A stretch of DNA of 8,414 nucleotides from Roseiarcus sp036502965. Its GTDB lineage: Bacteria > Pseudomonadota > Alphaproteobacteria > Rhizobiales > Beijerinckiaceae. Where the stretch lies: contig DASXXT010000093.1 of assembly GCA_036502965.1 (NCBI GenBank), positions 1-8,414 on the forward strand, given 5' to 3'. How positions within the stretch are numbered: the stretch's first letter is position 1; each line of letters opens with the position of its first letter. The translations under genes were made by a program, and so were the position numbers. Below the pieces are notes generated by a model. It saw only the letters and a list, made by a program, of their open reading frames with translations. It searched no databases and was not told the origin of the DNA. Shown in pieces: positions 1 through 6,557 of this stretch.

Positions 1-249
1 GTCGAGCTCAGGCTCCTGCGGCAGGTAGCCGACCTTGGCCCCCTCGGCGACGAAGCCTTCGCCGACGAACTCGGTGTCCAGCCCAGCCATGATGCGCATG
101 AGCGTCGACTTGCCCGAGCCGTTGACGCCGAGCACGCCGATTTTCGCCTCCGGGTAGAAAGAGAGGTTGATGTTGTCGAGGACCTTCTTGCCGCCCGGGT
201 AGGTCTTGGCGAGACCTCGCATGTGATAGATGAACTGGCGCGCGGCCAT
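1..249 (-). CDS. ettA: EttA-like ABC-F ATPase (energy-dependent translational throttle), N-terminal fragment
   Basis: The first 83 codons of an ABC-F protein are visible; the rest lies beyond the left edge of the window. The N-terminus (MAARQFIYHMRGLAKTYPGG) matches the opening of EttA/YjjK. It is followed by a Walker A motif GVNGSGKST at residues 41-49 and a Q-loop region GYLPQEP around residues 74-80. The E. coli family member is about 555 residues, so only the start of the first ATPase domain is present. ABC-F proteins are soluble; EttA binds the ribosomal E site and gates early elongation according to the ATP/ADP ratio (family knowledge). The ATG at 249-247 is preceded by AGGA (plus-strand TCCT at 256-259) at a good spacing. 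EttA carries no membrane domain and should not be taken as the ATPase partner of the transporter further along the window. The family assignment is firm. Confidence 0.93.
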   Translation of the reverse strand, partial: MAARQFIYHMRGLAKTYPGGKKVLDNINLSFYPEAKIGVLGVNGSGKSTLMRIMAGLDTEFVGEGFVAEGAKVGYLPQEPELD

Positions 250-538
250 AGCTATTCCTGGATTGTTCGGAGATTGCTGGCGGCATATCAGGGCAGGGCA
301 GGGGAGGCAATGGCGGCGGCGGACTATCATCCGGCCTTGGCGACGTGCGGCCGGATCTTCAGCTTGCAATCCGGGGCGCCCAATGTGGCGCAAAGGTCCC
401 GTAATTAAAAAAGGGGCGGCGCTTTGTCCTCCGACCTCGTCGCTTCCTCGCCGTTGGGAGCTTGATTGACTCACGCCAATCTCCAACTCCCTCTAGGTAG
501 ATTTGCCCATTGTAGACAGCGCAATATCGTGCTCCATA

Positions 539-599
539 GTACGTTTCGTGTTCAGTTCGGATAGACGTGAACAGGTGCTTTATATGAAGTGAAACGTAC
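539..599. repeat. Nested inverted repeat upstream of the CHAP gene
   Basis: GTACGTTTC at 539-547 is repeated as its exact reverse complement GAAACGTAC at 591-599, with 43 bases between. Inside it, TGTTCA at 549-554 pairs with TGAACA at 568-573. The TTTATAT element at 579-585 lies within the outer repeat. The arrangement would suit an operator pair or a looped regulatory site about 90-150 bases before the CHAP start codon, but chance similarity is possible. The pairing is seen directly; any regulatory role is inferred. Confidence 0.4.
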
Positions 600-674
600 G
601 TAGCTCACGTATTATTTCGCACCGCTGAGTCTATGAACTTCTTTAGATCTATCGAGCGATATTTTGATTATGCG

Positions 675-680
675 AGGAGG
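675..680 (+). promoter_or_regulatory. Strong Shine-Dalgarno AGGAGG for the CHAP gene
   Basis: A perfect AGGAGG lies eight bases before the ATG at 689. It fixes the start of the CHAP hydrolase and is stronger than the ribosome binding sites of the neighbouring genes in the window. Confidence 0.85.
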
Positions 681-688
681 AAATTAAG

Positions 689-1519
689 ATGCCAATGACA
701 GCGAGGGCGTTACCGCAGGACGAATCGTTCCCCTTTCCTGGTCGTATTGTAAAGACCGGAGACAGCGGCGACGTCGTAGAGCAGATACAGCACCGATTGA
801 ACGAGGTGGGTTGCGGACCAATTCCCGAAGACGGCAACTTCGATAAGGACAAAACGGAACGCGCCGTCAAACTCTTTCAGTCTCGCTTCCCCGACGTCAC
901 CGGCTCTCCGCTCAAAATCGACGGGCAAGTCGGTTCTGTGACCTGGGGCGCGCTGTTCGGGGCGGAGACTGTGCCTTCCAACACAGATGCGCCAACGGCG
1001 CTTACCAAGGCCGTAATCGAGTTCGCAAGAACCCAAATTGGCGTACGCGAGAAACCGCTCGGATCAAACCGCGGCCCGGAAGTTGACCGGTATATTCAGT
1101 CTGTGGGTCTTAACCCCGCGGGAAATCCGCCAGGCGGGTTCTTCTGGTGCGTGGCGTTTACTTTCTTTTGTTACCAAACCGCCGCAAAAAAACTAGGCAT
1201 CGACAATCCGCACATCAAGACGGCGGGCGTTCTGGAGCATTGGCAGAAGGCTGGAACAAAGCCCGACGTCGTGCGCATCCCCAAGGCCAAAGCGGTCGCC
1301 AATCCCGGACTTGTCAAGCCAGGCTCACTCTTTATCATCGATCATGGGGGTGGGCTGGGCCATTCCGGGCTCGTCACTGAGGTGGCGAACGGGAGGCTGA
1401 AGACGGTCGAGGGCAACACCAACGACAATGGCTCCAATAACGGGATTGGGGTCTTTGAGCGCGATAAGCGCAAAATCGTGGACATCAATAAGGGCTTCAT
1501 CGACTACTCGGCATTTTAG
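689..1519 (+). CDS. Peptidoglycan-binding and CHAP-domain protein (predicted cell-wall amidase/endopeptidase, lysin-like)
   Basis: This 276-residue protein has two recognisable parts. Residues about 22-92 form a PG_binding_1-like repeat (GDSGDVVEQIQHRLNEVGCG, then a DGNFD turn, a VKLFQ helix and DGQVGSVTW). Residues about 105-250 form a CHAP/NlpC-P60-like cysteine hydrolase. The likely nucleophile is Cys154 in FFWCVAF, the general base His225 in GLGHSGLV, and the third polar residue lies in VEGNTN (Glu241/Asn243). Such domains cut the peptide or amide bonds of peptidoglycan (family knowledge). There is no signal peptide or membrane segment, so the protein would stay cytoplasmic unless released by lysis or a dedicated secretion system. 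Gene context is solitary, with no holin, spanin or immunity gene visible next to it. Codon use is more AT-tolerant than in the neighbours, which suggests transfer, possibly from a phage. The start is fixed by the AGGAGG at 675-680. The domain call is strong; the biological role is open. Confidence 0.85.
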   Translation: MPMTARALPQDESFPFPGRIVKTGDSGDVVEQIQHRLNEVGCGPIPEDGNFDKDKTERAVKLFQSRFPDVTGSPLKIDGQVGSVTWGALFGAETVPSNTDAPTALTKAVIEFARTQIGVREKPLGSNRGPEVDRYIQSVGLNPAGNPPGGFFWCVAFTFFCYQTAAKKLGIDNPHIKTAGVLEHWQKAGTKPDVVRIPKAKAVANPGLVKPGSLFIIDHGGGLGHSGLVTEVANGRLKTVEGNTNDNGSNNGIGVFERDKRKIVDINKGFIDYSAF

Positions 1520-1536
1520 ACTGTCATTGTTTGGTC

Positions 1537-1571
1537 GAGGAGGCCGCGCCGTCCCTATTGGCAGCCTCCTC
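1537..1571. terminator. Hairpin between convergent genes, possible bidirectional terminator
   Basis: GAGGAGGC at 1537-1544 pairs perfectly with GCCTCCTC at 1564-1571, leaving a 19-base loop. It lies between the 3' end of the CHAP gene (plus) and the 3' end of the second HlyD-type gene (minus), where a shared terminator would be expected. There is no T-run on either side, so it would not be a classical intrinsic terminator. The rest of the 1520-1643 gap shows nothing else. Confidence 0.3.
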
Positions 1572-1643
1572 CGGAGCACCGATGAGCAGTGCCGCAATCT
1601 GGTCGGCGAAAGCGCACGCGACGCGAGCCTAGCAGCCTCGCTT

Positions 1644-2642
1644 TCAGCTCGATGGAGCGGCTTGCCCCTCGTCGATCCAGACCGTCATGCCCGGCTCGAG
1701 CTTCGGCGTCGGGCCAGTCGGGTCGGCGCGCAGAAGAAAGTTGTTGATGTCGTGGTCTCCGACCGCGCGCGCCGCGCGCCAGACCGCGAATTCTCCGAGC
1801 GGTCTGAGTTCGGTGACTTTGGCTTCGAAGCGGTCTCCCGCGGCTGTCCGCAGAGCGATCTTCGAACCCATCGTCAAGCCTTGAAGACGGTCCTCGCGGA
1901 TCGTGAAAGCGAACCAGCGGTCGCCGGCGACGGCAAGGGTCAGAACCGGCTGGCCCGGAGAGATCGCTTCGCCGTGCTCGGCGACGAGAAGCCGCGCAAT
2001 CCCGTCGACCGGCGAGGTCAGCGTCGTCTTGGCGAGCTGAGCCTCGAGGTCGGCGACCGTCGCCAGCGCGAGGGCGACCTGGCTCTGCGCGACGGCGAGC
2101 TCTTCCTTCGTTGGTCCAGCCTTGCTCTGGTCCAAAGCCGCGTCGGCGAGAACGAGACTGGCCTCTGCCTTGCTCAATGCAGCCGCGTCCTCATCATACT
2201 GCTGCCGGCTCGCGTAGTTCTTCGCCGCCAGCACCGAGACCCGCGCGAACTGCTGCTTGGCCAGCGTGACGTTGGAGGCGGCGATCGCCACATTCTGCGT
2301 CGCGGTATCGCGCTCTTCCTGGCGCACGCCCGCTACGACGTTGGCGAGGTTGGCGCGCGCCGAGTCCGCGTTCGCCTTCGCCTCCTCCAGAGAGGCTGCG
2401 ACCTGCGGACTCGACAGCACCGCGATCACATCGCCCTTGCCCACCGGCTGCTGCGGTTTCACCGACAAGGAGGCGAGCCGCGCCGAAATTTCGGGCGCGA
2501 TGCGGATCTCCGTCTCGTGCACGACGCCGATGAGCGGAGGCCGAGGCTTTCGCTGCGTCTCGAACCGAAATAAACCGGCTGCGCCGCCGAGGATGACGAC
2601 GGCAAGCCCGAGGATTACGAATGTCCGGCCTCTAGTGTTCAT
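1644..2642 (-). CDS. HlyD-family periplasmic adaptor (membrane fusion protein), third gene of the transporter unit
   Basis: This 332-residue protein has an N-terminal membrane anchor at about residues 8-25. A first lipoyl-like half (about 45-80) follows, then a long alpha-helical coiled-coil hairpin rich in Ala, Gln and Glu (about 82-205). The second lipoyl half is around 207-238 (SPVDGIARL, GEAISPGQPV), followed by a beta-barrel domain. Adaptors of this class bridge an inner-membrane transporter to an outer-membrane TolC-type channel (family knowledge). The ATG at 2642 is preferred over an upstream in-frame TTG at 2678 because it has a GAGG six bases upstream and puts the anchor at the N-terminus. 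The start overlaps the permease stop codon by 11 bases, so translation is probably coupled. The C-terminal segment WRAARAVGDHD...EPGMTVW mirrors that of the first adaptor, showing the two are paralogues. Substrate unknown. Confidence 0.9.
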   Translation of the reverse strand: MNTRGRTFVILGLAVVILGGAAGLFRFETQRKPRPPLIGVVHETEIRIAPEISARLASLSVKPQQPVGKGDVIAVLSSPQVAASLEEAKANADSARANLANVVAGVRQEERDTATQNVAIAASNVTLAKQQFARVSVLAAKNYASRQQYDEDAAALSKAEASLVLADAALDQSKAGPTKEELAVAQSQVALALATVADLEAQLAKTTLTSPVDGIARLLVAEHGEAISPGQPVLTLAVAGDRWFAFTIREDRLQGLTMGSKIALRTAAGDRFEAKVTELRPLGEFAVWRAARAVGDHDINNFLLRADPTGPTPKLEPGMTVWIDEGQAAPSS

Positions 2643-4968
2643 GGTGCGCCTCGTTGCGAGAAGCGACGCTGGTCGCAAAGACCGCCAGCAGGCCGTAGAC
2701 GATCGTCAAAATCCATAAGGTCGTCCAGTCGCGCTTCACCTCAAGGATGCTTGCGCCCATCTGATTGATGCGAACAAAGCCATCGATGGCTGAGGTACTG
2801 GGGAACACGCGGCCTGCCGATCGGATGAAATCGGGAAGGGCTTCGACCGGCCAGGATACGCCGACCTGGAAGAAAAGCGGAAGGCTGACGGCGATGAAGA
2901 GGAGAATCGCGGTCTCGCGGCGGCGAAACCAGGCGCTCGCGAACTGGGCCAGGAAGCTGACGGAGAGCACGAAGGGAACCGCCATAAGGATAAGATCCTG
3001 TAGCCGTCCGAGCGTCGAAAAGCCGTAAACTCGCGGCAGCACGATCAAATAGAGCGCAAGTCCTGGCAGCGCGAAGCAGAGATGCGTAAGCGCCTGGCCG
3101 AAGACGGCGCGCGCCCCGGATCGAAGCCAACGGTTTGCAGGGCCGCCGAGCGCGTAAGCCGCCCCGCCGAGCGACGCGACACCCAGCAGCAGCGTCTGTT
3201 GAAGGATGAGGATGAAGGCGGCGGGCACGACGTAGCTGGCGTAGCCGCCTGTCGGGTTGAAGAGCGGCTGGGAGAGGAAATCAATCGGAGAGCTGCTGCG
3301 GGTCATCGCCGCATAGACGAGGCTTCCCTCGCTGCGCGCGCCGCGAGTCGCAATGTCGGCGGAGACCGTCGCCGCGGCTTCCGATATGCCTTGCAGGGTC
3401 CGGCTGTAGAGGAGAAAATAGGCCGCGTCGACGTAGGCCGCGATCCGCGCCCTCTCACCCCGCAAGACCTGACGCTCCGTGTCTTTGGGGATCGCGAGGA
3501 TGGCAAAGACGTCGTGGCGGTCGAGGGCGGATTGGGCGTCGGCGATGGTGTCGCTCCGCACCTTCACCGTGATCGCCTCATCCGCGTTTAAGGCCTGCAC
3601 GAGGTTGCGGCTGAGCTCCGTTCGATCCTGATCGACGACGGCGAGGGGTATGCCTCGAAGAACTTGTCCGAGATAGGGCTGCGGATAGAGCGCTCCATAG
3701 GCGATCGGCGCAAGCACGATCAGGCCCAAGACCGATCGGTCGGCGAGAATGCGCTGGACCTCGTTGCTCATCGCTATGGCGACGCCTCGCCCGTACCGGA
3801 GACGGATGACGGGCGCCGCCTCACTTCGCGGGGGCGCGTTGGCGATGGCGCGAAGCCTCGCCCAAGCGAGGGCGAAAAAGAGGCAAGCGAGGCCGGCGAG
3901 GATCAGGAAAGGCCTGACGGAGTTCGAAGTCGGCACGCCGCGCGCCGCCTGGTCGAACAGAATCTGCAGATACCAGCGAAGGGGCAGGATAGAGCCCCAA
4001 GCCTGGGGGAAAGCTCCCATCGCCACAACAGGGAATCCTACACCGGCGAAACCGAACGCCGGATTGCAGAATATTGCGATCAGGCTCAGTCCAGTCGGCA
4101 GCGCCTGCGTCAGCAGAACCAGCAGGGCTCCGAAGGAAAGGTAGCCGATAAGCAGGAGGCAGGCTGCCGCGGCGACGAGCAACGGGTCGCCTCGAAAGGA
4201 CACCCCGTAGAGGACGTGGATGATGGCGGCGTCCATCACCATCATGATGATGAAGATGGCGAACAAAGGAAGGAACTTGCCGATTAGCGCGACCAGCGGC
4301 CGGCCCCCCGCGGCGCGCATCCAGGCGCGCTTGCTGCGCTGAGAGAACTCCGAGCCGACCGCATAGCCGCCGGCGATCGCGACCGCGACATGCAGCACAG
4401 TCGGCAGAACCGCCCGCAGCAGGAACTGGGCGAAGTTCAGCGCCGGGTTCGAGAGGACATATTGCTCGGCGACGAGGACGCCCGGCTTGTAGCCGCCCTC
4501 CGCCTCATGCGGCAGCGCAGCGGTCGCAGCCGAGATGGCGTTCGAGATCGCCGAGGCCGCGTTGTTGCCCGGCGTAAAATATTGCCTGTTGTACAGCGAC
4601 ACCACCTGTGGGCGCTTCCGAGCAAGGAGATCGCGCTCGAAATTCTCGGGAATGTAGACGGCGGCGATCGCCTCGCCGGACCGGATGGCCTGCATTGCGC
4701 TTCTCATGTCGCTCGATCGCTCGGCGACCGTGACGCCTGGCGCGGAGGCGATCGACTGCACGTAGATAAGCGAAGTGGCGGAGCGGTCGGCGTCGACGAT
4801 GGCGACCCGAAGATTGCGAATGACCGCGTTGCTGAACGTAAGCGTCAGGATGGCGAAGGCGAAGACCGGAACCACGAGCACCAAGATGAGCGCGACGCCG
4901 TCGCGCTGCATCCAGCGCAACTCGCGCGTCGCGACCAGAAGCAACCCCGGCTTTGGCGGAGCCCTCAC
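2632..4968 (-). CDS. Fused double ABC-2 type permease (two permease halves in one chain)
   Basis: The protein is 778 residues and is an internal duplication. Half one has a first membrane helix at about 25-48, a large extracytoplasmic domain at about 50-180, and then about five helices (183-205, 231-255, 262-288, 294-316, 351-371). Half two repeats the plan: helix 411-428, extracytoplasmic domain 430-575, helices near 577-604, 625-645, 660-680, 687-705 and 749-769. Matching landmarks are VAIVDADRS (55-63) with LAVVDQDRT (442-450), and GFPVVAMGAFPQAWGSILPL with GVSWPVEALPDFIRSAGRVF. These are features of the ABC2_membrane_3 type of permease seen in YbhS/YbhR-like exporters, normally two separate proteins. 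The GTG at 4968 is chosen as start because its GTGA overlaps the stop of the upstream adaptor; an in-frame ATG at 5100 would overlap that gene by over 130 bases. No ATP-binding motif is present in the chain. Family call firm, substrate unknown. Confidence 0.9.
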   Translation of the reverse strand: MRAPPKPGLLLVATRELRWMQRDGVALILVLVVPVFAFAILTLTFSNAVIRNLRVAIVDADRSATSLIYVQSIASAPGVTVAERSSDMRSAMQAIRSGEAIAAVYIPENFERDLLARKRPQVVSLYNRQYFTPGNNAASAISNAISAATAALPHEAEGGYKPGVLVAEQYVLSNPALNFAQFLLRAVLPTVLHVAVAIAGGYAVGSEFSQRSKRAWMRAAGGRPLVALIGKFLPLFAIFIIMMVMDAAIIHVLYGVSFRGDPLLVAAAACLLLIGYLSFGALLVLLTQALPTGLSLIAIFCNPAFGFAGVGFPVVAMGAFPQAWGSILPLRWYLQILFDQAARGVPTSNSVRPFLILAGLACLFFALAWARLRAIANAPPRSEAAPVIRLRYGRGVAIAMSNEVQRILADRSVLGLIVLAPIAYGALYPQPYLGQVLRGIPLAVVDQDRTELSRNLVQALNADEAITVKVRSDTIADAQSALDRHDVFAILAIPKDTERQVLRGERARIAAYVDAAYFLLYSRTLQGISEAAATVSADIATRGARSEGSLVYAAMTRSSSPIDFLSQPLFNPTGGYASYVVPAAFILILQQTLLLGVASLGGAAYALGGPANRWLRSGARAVFGQALTHLCFALPGLALYLIVLPRVYGFSTLGRLQDLILMAVPFVLSVSFLAQFASAWFRRRETAILLFIAVSLPLFFQVGVSWPVEALPDFIRSAGRVFPSTSAIDGFVRINQMGASILEVKRDWTTLWILTIVYGLLAVFATSVASRNEAHHEH

Positions 4969-6026
4969 TTGCGCTCGCCCGTCGGCCACTCGGCATAAAC
5001 GCTCATGCCCGGCCGAAGGCTGGGAAGGGGCGAGACAGGATAGGCGCGCACTTCGAAGGTTCTCAAGTCGAAATCGCCCGTCGCCCGGGTCGCGCGCCAC
5101 CCCGCATATTCGCCGCGCGTCTCGATGAGCTTGATCTCCGCCTCGATCTCCTGGTCGCCGAGCGCGGGCGCGCGCATCTTGAACCTGTCGCCGACCTTGA
5201 GCCCCTTGACCAGATCCTCGCGGAGATTGAACCGCAGCCAGATGTCGCTGAGGTCGATCAGGGCGAGGAGGGGTACGCCGGGAGAGACATATTCCCCAAT
5301 CTCCGCCCCGATCTGATAGACCTGCGAGGCGATCGGCGCCTTGACCGTGAGCTCGTCGACGTCGGCCTTGATTGTGTCGACACTCGCTTGCGCGTTGAGC
5401 ACGTTGGTCTGGGCGACCTCACGCTCTTCCTTGGTCGCCCCGTTCACGGCCTCGTCATAGGCGAGGTTGGCGCGGTCCTGATCACGCTTCGCCACCTCGC
5501 GCGAGTTCGTGACTTCGTCGAGGCGTTGCAGCGGCGCATTGCCCGTACCGGCGAGGTCCTTGATGCGTGCGTAGGTCTTGTCGGCGAGTTGAAAGTTGGA
5601 CTGGGCGCTCTCGAGAGCGGCCTTCTTCTGATCGATCACTTCCGCGCGCGTTCCCACCAGGATATTGGCGAGCTGGGCCTTTGCGACGTCAACGCCGGCC
5701 TGGGCCTTTCGCCATTTGGTGATAAGCTCCGGATTGTCGATCTCAAACAGCAATTGCCCGGCTGTGACGTTTTGGCTCCGCTCGACGGGACGCTTGCCGA
5801 CTCGCCCATCGACCCGCGCGGCGATGTCGATGCGGGTCGCATCCGCTTCGCCCTGCACGATGAGCGGCTCGGGCCGCGCGAGATACCAGATCGAGAGACC
5901 CACGATCGCTGCGAGAATGACCGTCACGATGGCCGCGGCCGCCGTCGCGCTTCCCCTCGGCCGCTCGCGCGGCGGCTCCGCTTTGGCGCGATCTTCCTGC
6001 GCTGGGCTCTCTTTCACGTCCGTCAT
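4965..6026 (-). CDS. HlyD-family periplasmic adaptor (membrane fusion protein), first gene of the transporter unit
   Basis: This 353-residue adaptor starts with a charged, Pro-rich cytoplasmic tail of about 28 residues, followed by one membrane anchor at about 31-50. The order after that is typical of HlyD/EmrA/YbhG-like proteins: a lipoyl half near 60-98 (AARVDGRVGK, VTAGQLLFEID), a long coiled-coil hairpin (about 100-225), the second lipoyl half (VKAPIASQVYQIGAEIGEYV), a beta-barrel region and a C-terminal PGMSVYAEW segment. It should form the periplasmic bridge for the permease encoded next, whose GTG overlaps this gene's TGA by four bases. The ATG at 6026 is preferred over the ATG at 6134 because the longer version only adds a low-complexity Arg/Ala/Pro stretch. 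The ribosome binding site is weak (GAG six bases away, GGGAG eleven bases away). It is the first gene of the unit, so its promoter should lie within 6027-6308. Confidence 0.9.
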   Translation of the reverse strand: MTDVKESPAQEDRAKAEPPRERPRGSATAAAAIVTVILAAIVGLSIWYLARPEPLIVQGEADATRIDIAARVDGRVGKRPVERSQNVTAGQLLFEIDNPELITKWRKAQAGVDVAKAQLANILVGTRAEVIDQKKAALESAQSNFQLADKTYARIKDLAGTGNAPLQRLDEVTNSREVAKRDQDRANLAYDEAVNGATKEEREVAQTNVLNAQASVDTIKADVDELTVKAPIASQVYQIGAEIGEYVSPGVPLLALIDLSDIWLRFNLREDLVKGLKVGDRFKMRAPALGDQEIEAEIKLIETRGEYAGWRATRATGDFDLRTFEVRAYPVSPLPSLRPGMSVYAEWPTGERK

Positions 6027-6308
6027 GCGATGCTCGTCTCCCGCGGCGGGGGTTGCGGGGGCGCTGATAGCTGGCGCGGCGCGAGCGCGCCACCATAAAG
6101 GACGATCGGACCACCGCGATTTGGCGCGGCCCACGTTGCGGGAGTAGTAGGCGCGGGGGGTCGAGCTTTGGCAACGAGATCGAGGCGGCAGTCTGGTTCG
6201 GCGAGACGGCGCTGGCCGCTGCCGGGCTCTCGCAAGGTTGAATTGAGGGAACTTCGGGGTGCGCTTAGAGAGAACGGGACGGGCGCGGGCGCATTTGGAG
6301 ATTCTCGT
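6027..6308. promoter_or_regulatory. Divergent intergenic region between the transporter unit and the small exported protein gene
   Basis: This very GC-rich 282-base region must hold the promoters of both the minus-strand transporter unit and the plus-strand small gene. It contains a short GC hairpin, GGCGCG at 6073-6078 with CGCGCC at 6086-6091, that would fall in the transporter leader. A GGAG at 6297-6300, eight bases before the ATG at 6309, is the ribosome binding site of the small gene. I could not identify convincing -35/-10 pairs or an operator. Confidence 0.45.
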
Positions 6309-6557
6309 ATGCGTTCAGGCCTCTGCCTCGCAACGATGCTGGCGGCGTCCGGCTTGGCGGCCGCCGAGGCGCCGCTGACGATCGACCAGTTGCTCGCGCA
6401 AGGGTGGGAGATCGCCGGCTACGCGAGCGGCTACGACAACCGCACCTCTCTCATCCTGTTCCGCCACCAGGGCATGAATGCGCTGGTCCAGTGCGGCGTC
6501 CTCTACGACGTGACGCGCAACCCGCGCACGATCGTCAATTGCTACGAGCTCAAGTGA
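6309..6557 (+). CDS. Small predicted exported protein with two cysteines, unknown function
   Basis: The 82-residue product begins with a short signal peptide: MRSG, a hydrophobic core to about residue 18, and a likely AxA-type cleavage near Ala18-Ala19-Glu20. The mature part is only about 62 residues. It contains DQLLAQGWEIAGYASGYDNR, then a strand-like SLILFRHQG and a C-terminal CGVLYDVTRNPRTIVNC segment. Cys62 and Cys78 are the only cysteines in the mature part and would be able to form one disulfide in the periplasm. A longer in-frame start at 6168 is rejected because it would bury the signal peptide behind an Arg-rich stretch and because GGAG precedes the ATG at 6309. I do not recognise a named family, although short exported proteins with a similar CxLYDVTRNP...NCYEL ending seem familiar from alphaproteobacteria. 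The gene is divergent from the transporter unit and its last eight bases overlap the end of the protease gene on the other strand. Confidence 0.75.
   Translation: MRSGLCLATMLAASGLAAAEAPLTIDQLLAQGWEIAGYASGYDNRTSLILFRHQGMNALVQCGVLYDVTRNPRTIVNCYELK

Larger units (their letters stand above)
250..688. other. Gene-free gap between ettA and the CHAP hydrolase; 5' regions of both
   Basis: No convincing protein or RNA gene is seen in these 439 bases. The left half is GC-rich and should carry the ettA promoter and leader on the minus strand. It includes a 6-bp inverted repeat (CCGGAT at 351-356, ATCCGG at 369-374) that could fold in the ettA leader. The right half, from about 480, is clearly AT-richer than the genes around it and is the 5' region of the CHAP gene. 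It has an inverted repeat (538-599) and a TTTATAT element at 579-585 that could serve as a -10, but I could not pair it with a good -35. Short open frames here show no coding signature. Confidence 0.6.

Noticed and set aside
1..249. EttA as the missing ATPase of the exporter
   Set aside because: ABC-F proteins act on ribosomes and do not pair with ABC-2 permeases; the gene is also separated from the exporter by the CHAP gene.
1428..2573. Long plus-strand open frame (381 codons) opposite the second adaptor gene
   Set aside because: It is antisense to a clear HlyD-family gene; its translation is Arg-rich low-complexity sequence typical of antisense frames in GC-rich DNA.
4953..6098. Long plus-strand open frame (381 codons) opposite the first adaptor gene
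   Set aside because: Antisense shadow of a well-supported HlyD-family gene, with biased Asp/Arg/Leu composition and no domain signature.
6122..6241. Short plus-strand frame ending in a sensible-looking ETALAAAGLSQG tail, possible gene remnant
   Set aside because: It has no start codon or ribosome binding site, and the frame closes upstream at 6068; chance is more likely in such GC-rich DNA.
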